64,000 nucleotides of DNA from an uncultured Bacteroidales bacterium (GTDB taxonomy: Bacteria; Bacteroidota; Bacteroidia; Bacteroidales; UBA932). The stretch covers positions 16,020 through 80,019 of the forward strand of contig CAJOHV010000003.1 of NCBI GenBank assembly GCA_905234485.1, given 5' to 3'. The notes under the pieces were generated by a model. That model had not been told where the DNA came from, searched no databases, and saw only the letters and a list, made by a program, of their open reading frames with translations. Each line of letters begins with the position of its first letter. The first letter of the stretch is position 1. Shown here piece after piece: positions 1 to 9,749 of the stretch. A program made the position numbers and the translations under genes.

Positions 1-1
1 A

Positions 2-1552
2 GAGAACGGCAACCCCGACTTCCAGCTTAAGGAAAGGGACGCCGTCCGCGTTCTCCAGATGGCTCAGTTCCAGGATATGGGCAGCATCTCCGTCCGGGGA
101 GAGGTCCGCAGCCCCTTCACCCGCCAGTTCGGTCTGAACGACTCGATGACCCTGCGTCAGGCTATCGAATACGCCGACGGCGCCAGCTATACTGCCCGTA
201 AGGACTATGTATTCGTAGAGCGCACCCGTCCCGATCAGACTGTCGAAGTTCTTACAGTTCCCTTCCCTGCAGAAGGTACCCCCGAGTTCCAGCTCCAGTC
301 AAGGGATGTAGTGACAGTTCTCGCGCTGTCTACATACCGTGATACCGACAACATCTCCGTCAGCGGCCAGGTCCGCAGCCCCTTCACAAGGGCCTTCAGC
401 CTCAACGACCGTATGACAGTAGCCCAGGCGATCGAGTATGCGGGCGGACTCAGGCCTACCGTTTATCCGGTAGCCTACATCTTCCGCAAGGATGTCACCA
501 ACCCTACCAAGAGGGAGTATATCGCAGTCAACATCGAGTCTGAAGGCGACACTCTCCTCCAGCCCGGCGACGAACTCCGCGTCTACGACAACACTACCTA
601 CACGAATATCGGCGAGCTGCGCGTAAGCGGAGCCGTTAAGAATACGGTCAACATCACCTTCGACCCTTCAGTAGATGTCCACGACCTCCTCACTATGGCT
701 GGCGGCTTTACAGTAGGCGCCGCATATGACAAGGTTCAGGTATTCCGTATGAATATCTCGAAGAAGGATGAGGTTCACTTCGATACTATCGTCCTCGAGG
801 TCGACGAGAATTACTATCCTCTGGACAAGAGCTTCCAGCTCCAGCCTTACGACCACATCGTCGTACGTATGACCCCGAACTTCACACAGGGCCGTACGGT
901 CGAGATCAACGGCCGCGTCAAGTACCCGGGCGTTTATGTCATCGAAGACAGCAAGACCCAGCTCTCGCAGATCCTCAAGCTCGCGGGCGGCCTGCTGGAC
1001 GATGCCTCGCCTTATTGCTCGCTCTTCCGTACCTTCAACGGCAGAGGTCAAATCGGAATCGATCTTAAAGACATTACCAAATTCCGCTCAAAGAAGAACT
1101 GGGACGATCCCATCCTTATGGACGGTGATGTAGTCAACATAGTCCGTGCAGAAAACATAGTCGTAATCCGTGAACTTGGTACCCGTATGGCTCAGTATGT
1201 TCCTGCAGACTTTACTTCGACCCAGAAAACTTTGGTTTTCCACGGCTCACACAACGCTAAGTGGTATATCGACAATTACGCCGGCGGTCTTGTAAAGACA
1301 GCAGACAAAAACAGTATCACTGTTACCCTGCCCAACTACCAGACTAAGGGAACCAAGCGCTTCCTCGGAATCCGCAACTATCCTACTGTTGAGCCCGGCA
1401 GTACTATTACCGTTATGATCGATCCGGAGAAGAGGGCGAAAGTCGAAGAGCCCAAGGAGAAGACTAAGGTCGACTGGGATCAGGTTCTCTCAAGGACTAT
1501 GGCCTCCATCACCTCCATCGCATCCTTCATCCTGCTCATAGAAAGACTCTAG
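2..1552 (+). CDS. Polysaccharide export protein with repeated SLBB domains (5'-truncated by window start)
   Basis: Frame is open to the window edge upstream of the listed Met (ENGNPDFQLKERDAVRVLQMAQF...). Repeated SLBB-like units (ISVRGEVRSPFTRQFGLND..., ISVSGQVRSPFTRAFSLND...). Followed by a Wzz-like gene. Confidence 0.85.
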   Translation, partial: ENGNPDFQLKERDAVRVLQMAQFQDMGSISVRGEVRSPFTRQFGLNDSMTLRQAIEYADGASYTARKDYVFVERTRPDQTVEVLTVPFPAEGTPEFQLQSRDVVTVLALSTYRDTDNISVSGQVRSPFTRAFSLNDRMTVAQAIEYAGGLRPTVYPVAYIFRKDVTNPTKREYIAVNIESEGDTLLQPGDELRVYDNTTYTNIGELRVSGAVKNTVNITFDPSVDVHDLLTMAGGFTVGAAYDKVQVFRMNISKKDEVHFDTIVLEVDENYYPLDKSFQLQPYDHIVVRMTPNFTQGRTVEINGRVKYPGVYVIEDSKTQLSQILKLAGGLLDDASPYCSLFRTFNGRGQIGIDLKDITKFRSKKNWDDPILMDGDVVNIVRAENIVVIRELGTRMAQYVPADFTSTQKTLVFHGSHNAKWYIDNYAGGLVKTADKNSITVTLPNYQTKGTKRFLGIRNYPTVEPGSTITVMIDPEKRAKVEEPKEKTKVDWDQVLSRTMASITSIASFILLIERL

Positions 1553-1555
1553 TAT

Positions 1556-2686
1556 ATGGACGAAAACAAGAATTACAACGTTCCCGTAGAGGAGGAAGAG
1601 GGCGGAATAGACATAATGGCTATGGTCCGCAGCCTCTGGGACGGTCGCAAGACGATAATCATCGTTACTGCAGTGTTCATCGTCCTCGGACTGGTCGCCG
1701 CGCTTACTATGAAGCGCACCTACACCGTACAGTCTACGATGGTTCCTCAGATGAGTTCCCGTTCGAACTCGTCTCTCGGTAGCCTTGCAGCCCTTGCGGG
1801 CGTAGACCTCGGAATGGCGAACAATACTGCCGATCTTTCGCCGCTTATCTATCCTCAGATAGTAAACAGCGTTCCATTCCGTAAAGAGCTCCTTTATACT
1901 CCGCTCCACTACGCAAAGGCAGACACCGCGGTAAGTATGTTTACTTACCAGAAAGAGTATGTCAAGCCCAGCGTAATGAGCTATGTCCTGAAGTACACAA
2001 TAGGCCTGCCCGGAGTGATAATGGGCGCGATCCGTGGGGAGAAGCCGGAAATAACTCTTCCCTCGGGAGAAGCAGACAACGCTCCCAAGCCTATTCTTCT
2101 GACCAAGGACGAGGAGAAGTTTATGAAAATCCTTGCTCAGAATGTGACTCTGTCCGTAGACAAGAAAGAGGGTTATATAACTCTTTCTGTTACAGGATCA
2201 GAACCCATTCAGACAGCAGAACTGGCGATGGCAGCCCAGACCCTTCTCCAGAAAGAGGTTACCCGTTTCCGTACGGAGAAGGCCCAGGACAACCTTGATT
2301 ATATCCAGGCCCGCTACGACGAAAGCAAGGCTGAAGCCGAGTCCTATCAGAGCCAGCTCGCTACTGTTCGCGACCGCTCCCAGCAGATGAGTTCTTCAAG
2401 GGCTCGCATCGAGCAGGAGAGGATCCAGATGAAGTACAATGTCGCTTCCTCGATCTACTCCGAGATGGCAAAACAGCTCGAGCAGGCGAAGATGCAGGTA
2501 AAGAGGGATACTCCTATCCTTACCGTAGTCCAGCCCGTTACAGTACCCGCTAAGCCTTCCAACAGCCGTGCGAAGACCCTTATAGTGTGGACCTTCCTCG
2601 GATTCGTTCTGGGATGTGGCTGGGTTATCGGAAAGGGTTACCTCCCGAAACTTAAGGAAATGTTTTCAGCTAAAAAGGATCAGTAA
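1556..2686 (+). CDS. Wzz/GNVR-type chain-length determinant (exopolysaccharide biosynthesis)
   Basis: N-terminal and C-terminal TM segments, central coiled coil, C-terminal PxxPxxSNSRAKTLIVW motif; 3 nt downstream of the SLBB export gene. Confidence 0.85.
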   Translation: MDENKNYNVPVEEEEGGIDIMAMVRSLWDGRKTIIIVTAVFIVLGLVAALTMKRTYTVQSTMVPQMSSRSNSSLGSLAALAGVDLGMANNTADLSPLIYPQIVNSVPFRKELLYTPLHYAKADTAVSMFTYQKEYVKPSVMSYVLKYTIGLPGVIMGAIRGEKPEITLPSGEADNAPKPILLTKDEEKFMKILAQNVTLSVDKKEGYITLSVTGSEPIQTAELAMAAQTLLQKEVTRFRTEKAQDNLDYIQARYDESKAEAESYQSQLATVRDRSQQMSSSRARIEQERIQMKYNVASSIYSEMAKQLEQAKMQVKRDTPILTVVQPVTVPAKPSNSRAKTLIVWTFLGFVLGCGWVIGKGYLPKLKEMFSAKKDQ

Positions 2687-3600
2687 GAGAGTTTATTGAA
2701 AGTCCTTTCAGACAGAGTAAAGCTGCTTCCGGAAATGGGGCAGCTTTCTTTATTCTCTCCTACGGTAAGAGTAAGAGTACCGCCGCTTTCGCTGTATGTT
2801 CCGCTTGCTATATCGAAGATAATAGGACTTACGCGGGAATCAGACACGGTCCCGGCGTAAAGGCCGGAAATACGGACGAAACTGTCCTTGCCGTTGAAAA
2901 TGTAGGCGATAGGAATATCTGCGGGGTGGCCGGTATTGTTGTAGGTCCATACGGTACCTTTTAGACCGGACGTTCCCTCTTCTTCTTCGAGGGGATCGTC
3001 TACTATCTGAAGCGCGTAGACGCCGCTGGTCATAATCCCTTTATAAAGAGTTGCGGAAAGCCCGCCTGCCTCGACCGTATTGCCGCTGATTTTCGCGGAA
3101 TTTCTCACTCCGCTCCATCCGTAGGGGGCTGAGGCGTCAACGCGGGTTAGGTTGGCGTATAGAATATCTACACACTCAGTATCGGAAAGGAAATAGGCTA
3201 TGTGGAGATCGCCATGGATCGGAGTCGACCATACTGAACCCGCCAGGGTCGGATAAGAACAAGGCGAGATCTGGGTGTAGTTGTCGTTTTTATTGACACG
3301 CTTCAGATTGAAGAAAGTCCTGTTGATAGTGTATTCCGAAGCATATTCAGTCTTGACCGTAAGGACATGGCCGTCTGCAGTGTAGGTACCATGGTCTGCC
3401 TGAACGCGGCCGAGCGCAGCGTTGTGTTGGAGAAGGCTGGCGCTGTCTGAATTGTGGAAACAGACCCAGGTGGTTACGTCGTCTATCTTCAGGGTCCAGG
3501 TAGTTCCCTCTACCGGAAGGAAAAGGTGTTCCTTGTACGAGCAGGAATTCAGAGTCAGGAGCAGCGCTGCCGACAGGACGGGGATAAGAGACTTTCTCAT
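2680..3600 (-). CDS. Putative lipoprotein with three internal repeats
   Basis: Signal MRKSLIPVLSAALLLTLNSC (lipobox); start trimmed from the ORF track (4062) to Met at 3600. Three GT/SxW-type repeats. Confidence 0.7.
   Translation of the reverse strand: MRKSLIPVLSAALLLTLNSCSYKEHLFLPVEGTTWTLKIDDVTTWVCFHNSDSASLLQHNAALGRVQADHGTYTADGHVLTVKTEYASEYTINRTFFNLKRVNKNDNYTQISPCSYPTLAGSVWSTPIHGDLHIAYFLSDTECVDILYANLTRVDASAPYGWSGVRNSAKISGNTVEAGGLSATLYKGIMTSGVYALQIVDDPLEEEEGTSGLKGTVWTYNNTGHPADIPIAYIFNGKDSFVRISGLYAGTVSDSRVSPIIFDIASGTYSESGGTLTLTVGENKESCPISGSSFTLSERTFNKLSY
2719..2751 (+). terminator. Rho-independent terminator of the EPS genes
   Basis: AAAGCTGC-13nt-GCAGCTTT perfect 8-bp stem followed by CTTTATT; lies over the 3' end of the opposite-strand CDS. 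Confidence 0.55.
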
Positions 3601-4976
3601 TACTGTATGAAGCCGGCGAAATAACCGGGGAAGAAAACGTTTGTAATCAGGTAGCCGATGATAGTCGAGACGAACACGCTGATAAGGCCAGGCATCATGA
3701 AGCTGTGGTTCAGCAGGTACTTTCCGATTACCGTCGTTCCGCTTCGGTCGAAGTTGACGGTAGCGATATCGGAAGGATAATTCGGGATGAAGAAGTATCC
3801 GTAGACGCTGGGGAGAACTCCGAGAAGGACTGGCCCGGCGATACCGAGCTGATAGGCGAGCGGAAGCATCGCGACTACGACTGCGCCCTGAGAGTTGATA
3901 AGAACGCTGACGAGGAAGAACACGAAAGCGATAGACCAGGGATATGCGGTAACAAGACCTGTAAGCATTTCCTTCATCTGGTCCAGGTAGTTGCCGAAAT
4001 AGGTGTCTGCCAGCCAGGCGATACCGTAGATGGCGATTACTGCGACCATACCGGACTTCCACACCGAACCTGAAACGGTGTTGGGAAGGTTGACCTTACA
4101 GAAGATAATATTGAGAGCTGCAGCGCAGAGCATGATGATCTGGATGCAGAGGTTCATCTTGGGAAGATTGATAGACTTCGCGACCGGAATACCTTCCGAA
4201 GTCTTAATCATCTGGAGGAAAGCAAAGAAGACAATAACAAGCAGGGCTCCAAGGAAGATAAATACGGAGGCCTTGGCTTCTTTTGTGATTTCCTTGTCGA
4301 GAGTAGTCGCGGTATTGCCGTACATGTATTGGTGGATCTTGGGATCCGCAACTCTTTTCTGGAACTCGGGATCTTTGTCGAGGTCCTTGCCTCTGTGCCA
4401 CGAAGCGAATGAAGCGCAGATAATACCGCAAAGACAGGCCGGGATAGTAACCATCAGGACCTGAGGGATGCTGACCATATAGCCGTTGGCATTCGAGATG
4501 GTTACGAAAGCTACTACGGCGGCTGCGATAGGCGAACATGTAATACCTACCTGCGAGGCTATAGAAGACACGCCGCAGGGCCTTTCGGGCCTGATATTCT
4601 TCTTAAGGGCGATATCGCAGATAATAGGCATGATAGTATATACGACGTGGCCCGTACCTACAAGAACCGTCAGGAAGAAGGTCACTAGCGGTCCAAGGAA
4701 AGTAATTCTGTTGGGATGCTTTCTCAGGATCTTTTCCGCCAGCTGTATCATCCAGTCCATACCGCCTGAGGCCTGGAGGGTACCCGCGCAGGTTACTGCG
4801 GCGATGATGATGTAGATTACGTCTGTAGGAGGAGTTCCGGGCTTCAGACCGAAGCCGAATACCAGAATCGCAAGGCCGATACCGGATATTGCACCAAGGG
4901 CGAGGGACCCGTAGCGGGAGCCTACATATAGAGCTGCAAGAACAATCAGCAGCTGGATAATCATTGTGAAAGTCAT
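3600..4976 (-). CDS. Anaerobic C4-dicarboxylate transporter (DcuA/DcuB family)
   Basis: Multi-TM protein with the family-typical VGTGHVVYTIMPIICDIALKKNIRPERP region. Confidence 0.9.
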   Translation of the reverse strand: MTFTMIIQLLIVLAALYVGSRYGSLALGAISGIGLAILVFGFGLKPGTPPTDVIYIIIAAVTCAGTLQASGGMDWMIQLAEKILRKHPNRITFLGPLVTFFLTVLVGTGHVVYTIMPIICDIALKKNIRPERPCGVSSIASQVGITCSPIAAAVVAFVTISNANGYMVSIPQVLMVTIPACLCGIICASFASWHRGKDLDKDPEFQKRVADPKIHQYMYGNTATTLDKEITKEAKASVFIFLGALLVIVFFAFLQMIKTSEGIPVAKSINLPKMNLCIQIIMLCAAALNIIFCKVNLPNTVSGSVWKSGMVAVIAIYGIAWLADTYFGNYLDQMKEMLTGLVTAYPWSIAFVFFLVSVLINSQGAVVVAMLPLAYQLGIAGPVLLGVLPSVYGYFFIPNYPSDIATVNFDRSGTTVIGKYLLNHSFMMPGLISVFVSTIIGYLITNVFFPGYFAGFIQ

Positions 4977-5028
4977 TGACTAATCCTTTTTACGATTTGT
5001 AAAGATAAGCATCTTTCGCAACAAATCG

Positions 5029-5064
5029 AAATAAAACAGCCGCGTCCGGCAAAGGACGCGGCTG
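5029..5064 (-). terminator. Rho-independent terminator downstream of pckA
   Basis: CAGCCGCGTCC-GGCAAA-GGACGCGGCTG perfect 11-bp stem, T-rich on the minus strand just beyond it (TTTTATTT). Confidence 0.85.
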
Positions 5065-5088
5065 CTATAATTAAGGGTAAACCCTGAA

Positions 5089-6686
5089 TTAGTCAACCTT
5101 AGGACCAGCCTTTACGAGGGCCTTGCCTGCAGCGTTGGTCTCGTACTTCTTGAAGTTCTTGATGAAGCGGCCAGCGAGGTCTTTTGCCTTGACTTCCCAC
5201 TCCTCGGGCTTTGCGTAGGTGTCGCGAGGATCGAGAATTCCGGTATCAACTCCCTCAAGCTTGGTAGGGACTTCGAAATCGAAGAAAGGAATCTTCTTGG
5301 TAGGAGCCTTGTCGATCGAGCCGTTGAGGATGGCGTCGATGATTCCGCGGGTATCCTTAATGGAGATACGCTTTCCTGTTCCATTCCAGCCGGTGTTGAC
5401 GAGGTAGGCCTTTGCGCCGCTCTTCTTCATCTTCTTTACGAGCTCCTCGGCGTACTTGGTCGGGTGAAGCTCAAGGAAGGCCTGGCCGAAGCAGGCGGAG
5501 AAGGTGGGAGTAGGCTCGGTAATACCGCGCTCGGTACCTGCGAGCTTGGCGGTAAATCCGCTGAGGAAGTAGTACTTAGTCTGCTCGGGGGTAAGGATGG
5601 AGACCGGAGGAAGAACTCCGAATGCGTCTGCGGAAAGGAAGATGACCTGCTTTGCTGCGGGGCCCTGGCTCTCCGGACGGACGATCTTCTCGATGTGGTA
5701 GATAGGGTAGCGCTCTTGTCGTTGAAGTCGATAACTCCGTTCTTGTCTACTGTTACGTTCTCGAGGAGGGCGTCGCGACGGATTGCGTTGTAGATATCGG
5801 GCTCGGACTCTTTGTCCAGTTTGATGACCTTGGCGTAGCAGCCGCCTTCGAAGTTGAAGACTCCCTTGTTGTCCCAGCCGTGCTCGTCGTCGCCGATGAG
5901 GAGACGCTTAGGGTCGGTGCTGAGGGTGGTCTTGCCGGTTCCGGAGAGACCGAAGAAGATGGCGGTGTTCTCGCCGTTCATATCTGTGTTCGCAGAGCAG
6001 TGCATAGCCGCGATGCCCTTCAGAGGAAGATAGTAGTTCATCATGGAGAACATACCCTTCTTCATCTCACCGCCGTACCAGGTGTTGAGGATAACCTGCT
6101 CACGGGAAGTGACGTTGAAGGCGACGCAAGTCTCGCTGCGGAGGCCGAGTTCCTGATAGTTGTCGACCTTGGCTTTAGCGGCGCAGTAGACCACGAAATC
6201 GGGCTCCTGGTCGAACTCCTTCTGATTCTTCGGACGGATGAACATGTTGGTCACAAAGTGGGCCTGCCATGCAACCTCCATAATGAAGCGGACCTTCATG
6301 CGGGTGTCTGCGTGTGTTCCGCAGAAACCGTCAACCACGAAGAGCCTCTTGCCGCTGAGTTGGCCGAGGGCGAGTTTCTTGACTGCTTTCCAGGTCTTCT
6401 CCGACATTTTGTGGTTATCGTTGGGATAGCCTTCGGTAGTCCACCAGATTTCGCCGGGAGCGCCTTCTTTGGTGGTCTTGTCGTAGACGATGTACTTGTC
6501 TTTAGGAGAACGGCCGGTGTAGATTCCGGTCATAACGTTGATAGCGCCGAGTTCGGTAACCTGTCCTTTGTCAAAGCCTTCAAGGCCGGGCTTGGTTTCT
6601 TCGTTGTAAAGGACTTCGTAGGTGGGGTTGTAGAGGATTTCCTTGACCCCTTTGATACCGTACTTGCTGAGATCGATATTTGCCAT
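5089..6686 (-). pseudogene. pckA: ATP-dependent phosphoenolpyruvate carboxykinase, interrupted by about 22-nt deletion/frameshift near 5710
   Basis: N-terminal part [14 protein letters not shown]...VIDFNDKS and C-terminal part [35 protein letters not shown]...KAGPKVD are in different frames; the family segment VTENTRVS between them is missing. Confidence 0.85.
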
Positions 6687-6779
6687 AATGTGTATGTAAG
6701 AATTTAAGATTTTGCCGTGGCTTGAAATCGGGAACAAATTTAGCATAAATTTGCTAATAGACAAATCATAACAATTTGG

Positions 6780-6787
6780 TATTTTTG
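6780..6787 (+). promoter_or_regulatory. Bacteroidota -7 box TATTTTTG upstream of recQ
   Basis: Matches TAnnTTTG, 5 nt before ATG. Confidence 0.5.
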
Positions 6788-6792
6788 CAGTA

Positions 6793-8637
6793 ATGACAGC
6801 GCTTGAGACATTAAAGCGGTTTTGGGGCTACGAAACCTTCCGTCCGATGCAGGAGCAGATAATCGATTCCGCCCTTGCAGGGAAGGATGTGCTCGCCGTG
6901 CTGCCGACCGGCGGCGGCAAATCGGTCTGTTTCCAGGTCCCCGCGCTGATGAAGGACGGCCTGGCCCTCGTGGTCACGCCCCTCGTGGCGCTGATGAAGG
7001 ATCAGGTGCAGAACCTCGCCGCGCGCGGCATCAAGGCCCTGGCGATCCACGCCGGAATGGAGAGAAGGGAAGTGGACCTCGCGCTGAACAATGCCGCCTA
7101 CGGCGAGGTGAAGTTCCTCTACGTCTCGCCCGAGCGTCTCAGTACGGCACTTTTCCGCTCGTATCTGGACATCCTGCCGATTTCGCTGATTGTCGTGGAC
7201 GAAGCGCACTGCATCTCGCAGTGGGGCTACGATTTCCGTCCGGACTACCTCCAGATCGGCGCGCTTCGTGAGTTGGTCGACGCTCCCGTCATCGCCCTCA
7301 CGGCCACAGCCACGCCACCGGTGTGCGCGGACATTATGGACAAGTTGCGCTTTCGCGAACCGCTCGTGCTCAAATCTGGCTTCGAACGCCCTAATCTCTC
7401 GTACATCGTGCGGGAAACCGAGGATAAAATCGGCCAGATCGCTGGCATATGCAATTCCGTCGCGGGCTCGGGTATCGTCTACCGCCGCAGCCGTCGTGGA
7501 TGCGAAGAACTCGCCTCGCAACTCCGCGCGCTCGGGGTGAGCGTGGACTATTACCATGCCGGACTCTCAAGCGCCACTCGCAATTCCCGTCAGGAAGCGT
7601 GGAAGGCAGGCCGCACGAGGGTGATGGTGTGCACGAACGCATTCGGCATGGGCATAGACAAACCGGACGTAAGATTCGTTATCCACTGCGACCTGCCGGA
7701 CTCGCCTGAAGCGTATTTCCAGGAAGCCGGGCGCGCCGGAAGGGACGGGAAACGCTCCTATGCGGTGCTGCTGTGGAATGCGAAGGACGCGGACCGTCTG
7801 CGCCAACTCGAAAGTGCGAGTTTCCCTTCGCTGACCTATATCGAAGACATATACCAGAAACTTCATGTCTTCTACGGCATACCCTATGAGACTGGAATCG
7901 GACGCGAACTCAAATTCACGATTGAAGAATTCTGCAAGCGCTTCAGTCTGAGCAGTTCGAGCGTTCACTACGCCCTGCATTATCTCGAAACTTCGGGGCA
8001 TATAGTCTACAGCGAGGATGTGGACATCCCGACCCGCGTGAAGATAGTGCCCGACCGTTCGCGGCTCTACGAAATCGAACTGGGAGACGCGGCGCAGGTC
8101 AGTCTGCTGGAGACACTTATGAGGCACTATACGGGAATCTTTACCTACACTGTGCCGATAGACGAAGAATATCTCTGCCACCAACTCGGAGTGACGGTAC
8201 CCACGCTGCGCAAAATGCTTTACGAACTCTCCGTTGCGCATATCATACGTTACGTTCCCTGCGACAACAGCACTATCATCATGCTGCGTCATAACCGCCT
8301 GGAACCTGGAAATCTTGATCTTCAGAAAGATAAGTACGATATGCTGCGCAGCGCCTTCCACGCGCGCGGCGAGGCCGTTCTTGACTACGTCAGCGAGACG
8401 GACGAGTGCCGCGCGTCGTTCCTTCTGCGCTATTTCGGGCAGGCCGACGCGCAGCCTTGCGGCACCTGCGACGTCTGCCGTCGCCAGCGCTCCTCCGACC
8501 GCAAAATACTCAAACATTGGTTCGCGGAACATCCCTCCTGGACCGAAACCGATCTTCAAAACTATCTGGTCGATCCCGCCAGCGGCTTATCTCCTAATGC
8601 CCCCGAAATCGCCCGCGAACTTCTGGATAGAGAATAA
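6793..8637 (+). CDS. recQ: ATP-dependent DNA helicase RecQ
   Basis: Walker A TGGGKS, DEAH, RecQ Zn-binding Cys cluster (CGTCDVC). Confidence 0.93.
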   Translation: MTALETLKRFWGYETFRPMQEQIIDSALAGKDVLAVLPTGGGKSVCFQVPALMKDGLALVVTPLVALMKDQVQNLAARGIKALAIHAGMERREVDLALNNAAYGEVKFLYVSPERLSTALFRSYLDILPISLIVVDEAHCISQWGYDFRPDYLQIGALRELVDAPVIALTATATPPVCADIMDKLRFREPLVLKSGFERPNLSYIVRETEDKIGQIAGICNSVAGSGIVYRRSRRGCEELASQLRALGVSVDYYHAGLSSATRNSRQEAWKAGRTRVMVCTNAFGMGIDKPDVRFVIHCDLPDSPEAYFQEAGRAGRDGKRSYAVLLWNAKDADRLRQLESASFPSLTYIEDIYQKLHVFYGIPYETGIGRELKFTIEEFCKRFSLSSSSVHYALHYLETSGHIVYSEDVDIPTRVKIVPDRSRLYEIELGDAAQVSLLETLMRHYTGIFTYTVPIDEEYLCHQLGVTVPTLRKMLYELSVAHIIRYVPCDNSTIIMLRHNRLEPGNLDLQKDKYDMLRSAFHARGEAVLDYVSETDECRASFLLRYFGQADAQPCGTCDVCRRQRSSDRKILKHWFAEHPSWTETDLQNYLVDPASGLSPNAPEIARELLDRE

Positions 8638-8724
8638 TAAGTCACCAGACGCGCTTCGCGCTAGTGGTCCCCCCTCCCTCTATCAGACCTAGGGTGGCCA
8701 GAGTCGTTGGAACTTGGTAACTTG

Positions 8725-8884
8725 TTCTTTTCGCAGAGATGCCACACATCGACCACGTGCAGAAGGTGTTGTGGTGGGGGGCGGTGTGTTTGGACAGGCA
8801 TTTTTGCCCTTAGCCACACATTAACCTGCCCCATAGCCATGTCTGTTGGGGGTGAGCGTGTGACTGTTCTGCGAAAAATAAGAA
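8725..8884. repeat. Long imperfect palindrome (about 160 nt) in a convergent intergenic region
   Basis: Ends TTCTTTTCGCAGA / TCTGCGAAAAATAAGAA are inverted repeats; further interior matches lead to apex GGCA-TTTT-TGCC at 8797-8808. Confidence 0.6.
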
Positions 8885-8885
8885 T

Positions 8886-9749
8886 CTACTCTATAACGAG
8901 TCCATCATAAGCGGGATGGACGTTGGCGGGGAGTTCGGAGTCGAGTTCGGCGTGGGAGGGGAGAAGGTGAGAGATGTGCGTGATGTAGGATTGCTCCGCG
9001 CCGACGCGCTCGAAGAAGGCGAGGGCTTCGTCCAGCGAGAAGTGCGAGAAGTGCGGGGTGCGCTTGACGCAGTTGATGGTGACGGCTTTCAGTCCGCGCA
9101 GTTTTTCGAACTCGGCATCTTCGATCAGGTTCATATCCGTGAGATAGGCGATGTCGCCGAAACGGTAACCGAGCACCGAGAGGGTCTTCTGCTTGTGATG
9201 CCAGCCCTGGATGGGGATTATTTCGACCTCGGGGACGGGACCTTCGACGGCCGGACGCTCATAGTGATATCCTTTTCCTGAAACCCACACGAGAGTGGGC
9301 TCTGATGCATTTGAATGCACTTTGAAGGGGTGCGCGCCGTCGATGTTGTGCACACGCCATTCGGGCGATCCGGGGTAGCGCGGCTCGGCAAACGCATAAC
9401 TGTACTCCTGGCGCATCGAATGCTCCACATACGGCTCGCAGTAGACGTTAACTGGCTTTCGCTCCATCAGGTTGAACGAGCGCAGTTCATCCAGCCCTCC
9501 GGTGTGGTCTTTATGGTTGTGCGTCAGCAGCACGGCGTCCAGATGATGGACTCCGGCGCGGAGCATCTGGAGGCGGAAATCCGGACCGCAGTCCACGACT
9601 ATCGTGAGTCCGCCGTATTCGACGAGCACGGAAGCGCGAAGACGCTTGTCGCGCGGATCGGTTGATCTGCAGACGGGGCAGTCGCAGGCGATTATGGGAA
9701 TGCCCTGCGAGGTGCCGGTGCCCAGAAAAGTAAGTTTCGCTTTCGTCAT
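8886..9749 (-). CDS. MBL-fold metallo-hydrolase (PhnP-like)
   Basis: FLGTGTSQGIPIIACDCPVC and THNHKDHTGGLDELR metal-binding motif. Confidence 0.88.
   Translation of the reverse strand: MTKAKLTFLGTGTSQGIPIIACDCPVCRSTDPRDKRLRASVLVEYGGLTIVVDCGPDFRLQMLRAGVHHLDAVLLTHNHKDHTGGLDELRSFNLMERKPVNVYCEPYVEHSMRQEYSYAFAEPRYPGSPEWRVHNIDGAHPFKVHSNASEPTLVWVSGKGYHYERPAVEGPVPEVEIIPIQGWHHKQKTLSVLGYRFGDIAYLTDMNLIEDAEFEKLRGLKAVTINCVKRTPHFSHFSLDEALAFFERVGAEQSYITHISHLLPSHAELDSELPANVHPAYDGLVIE

Noticed and set aside
5880-6707. 275-aa plus-strand ORF
   Set aside because: Antisense to well-conserved pckA; codon-structure shadow ORF.
5089-6764. Programmed frameshift in pckA
   Set aside because: No slippery site; about 22 nt of conserved coding sequence are missing, so a deletion (or assembly artefact) is simpler.
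7567-8559. 330-aa minus-strand ORF
   Set aside because: Antisense to recQ.
8707-8910. 67-aa ORF in the recQ-MBL gap
   Set aside because: Overlaps the long palindrome, no family features; more likely non-coding.
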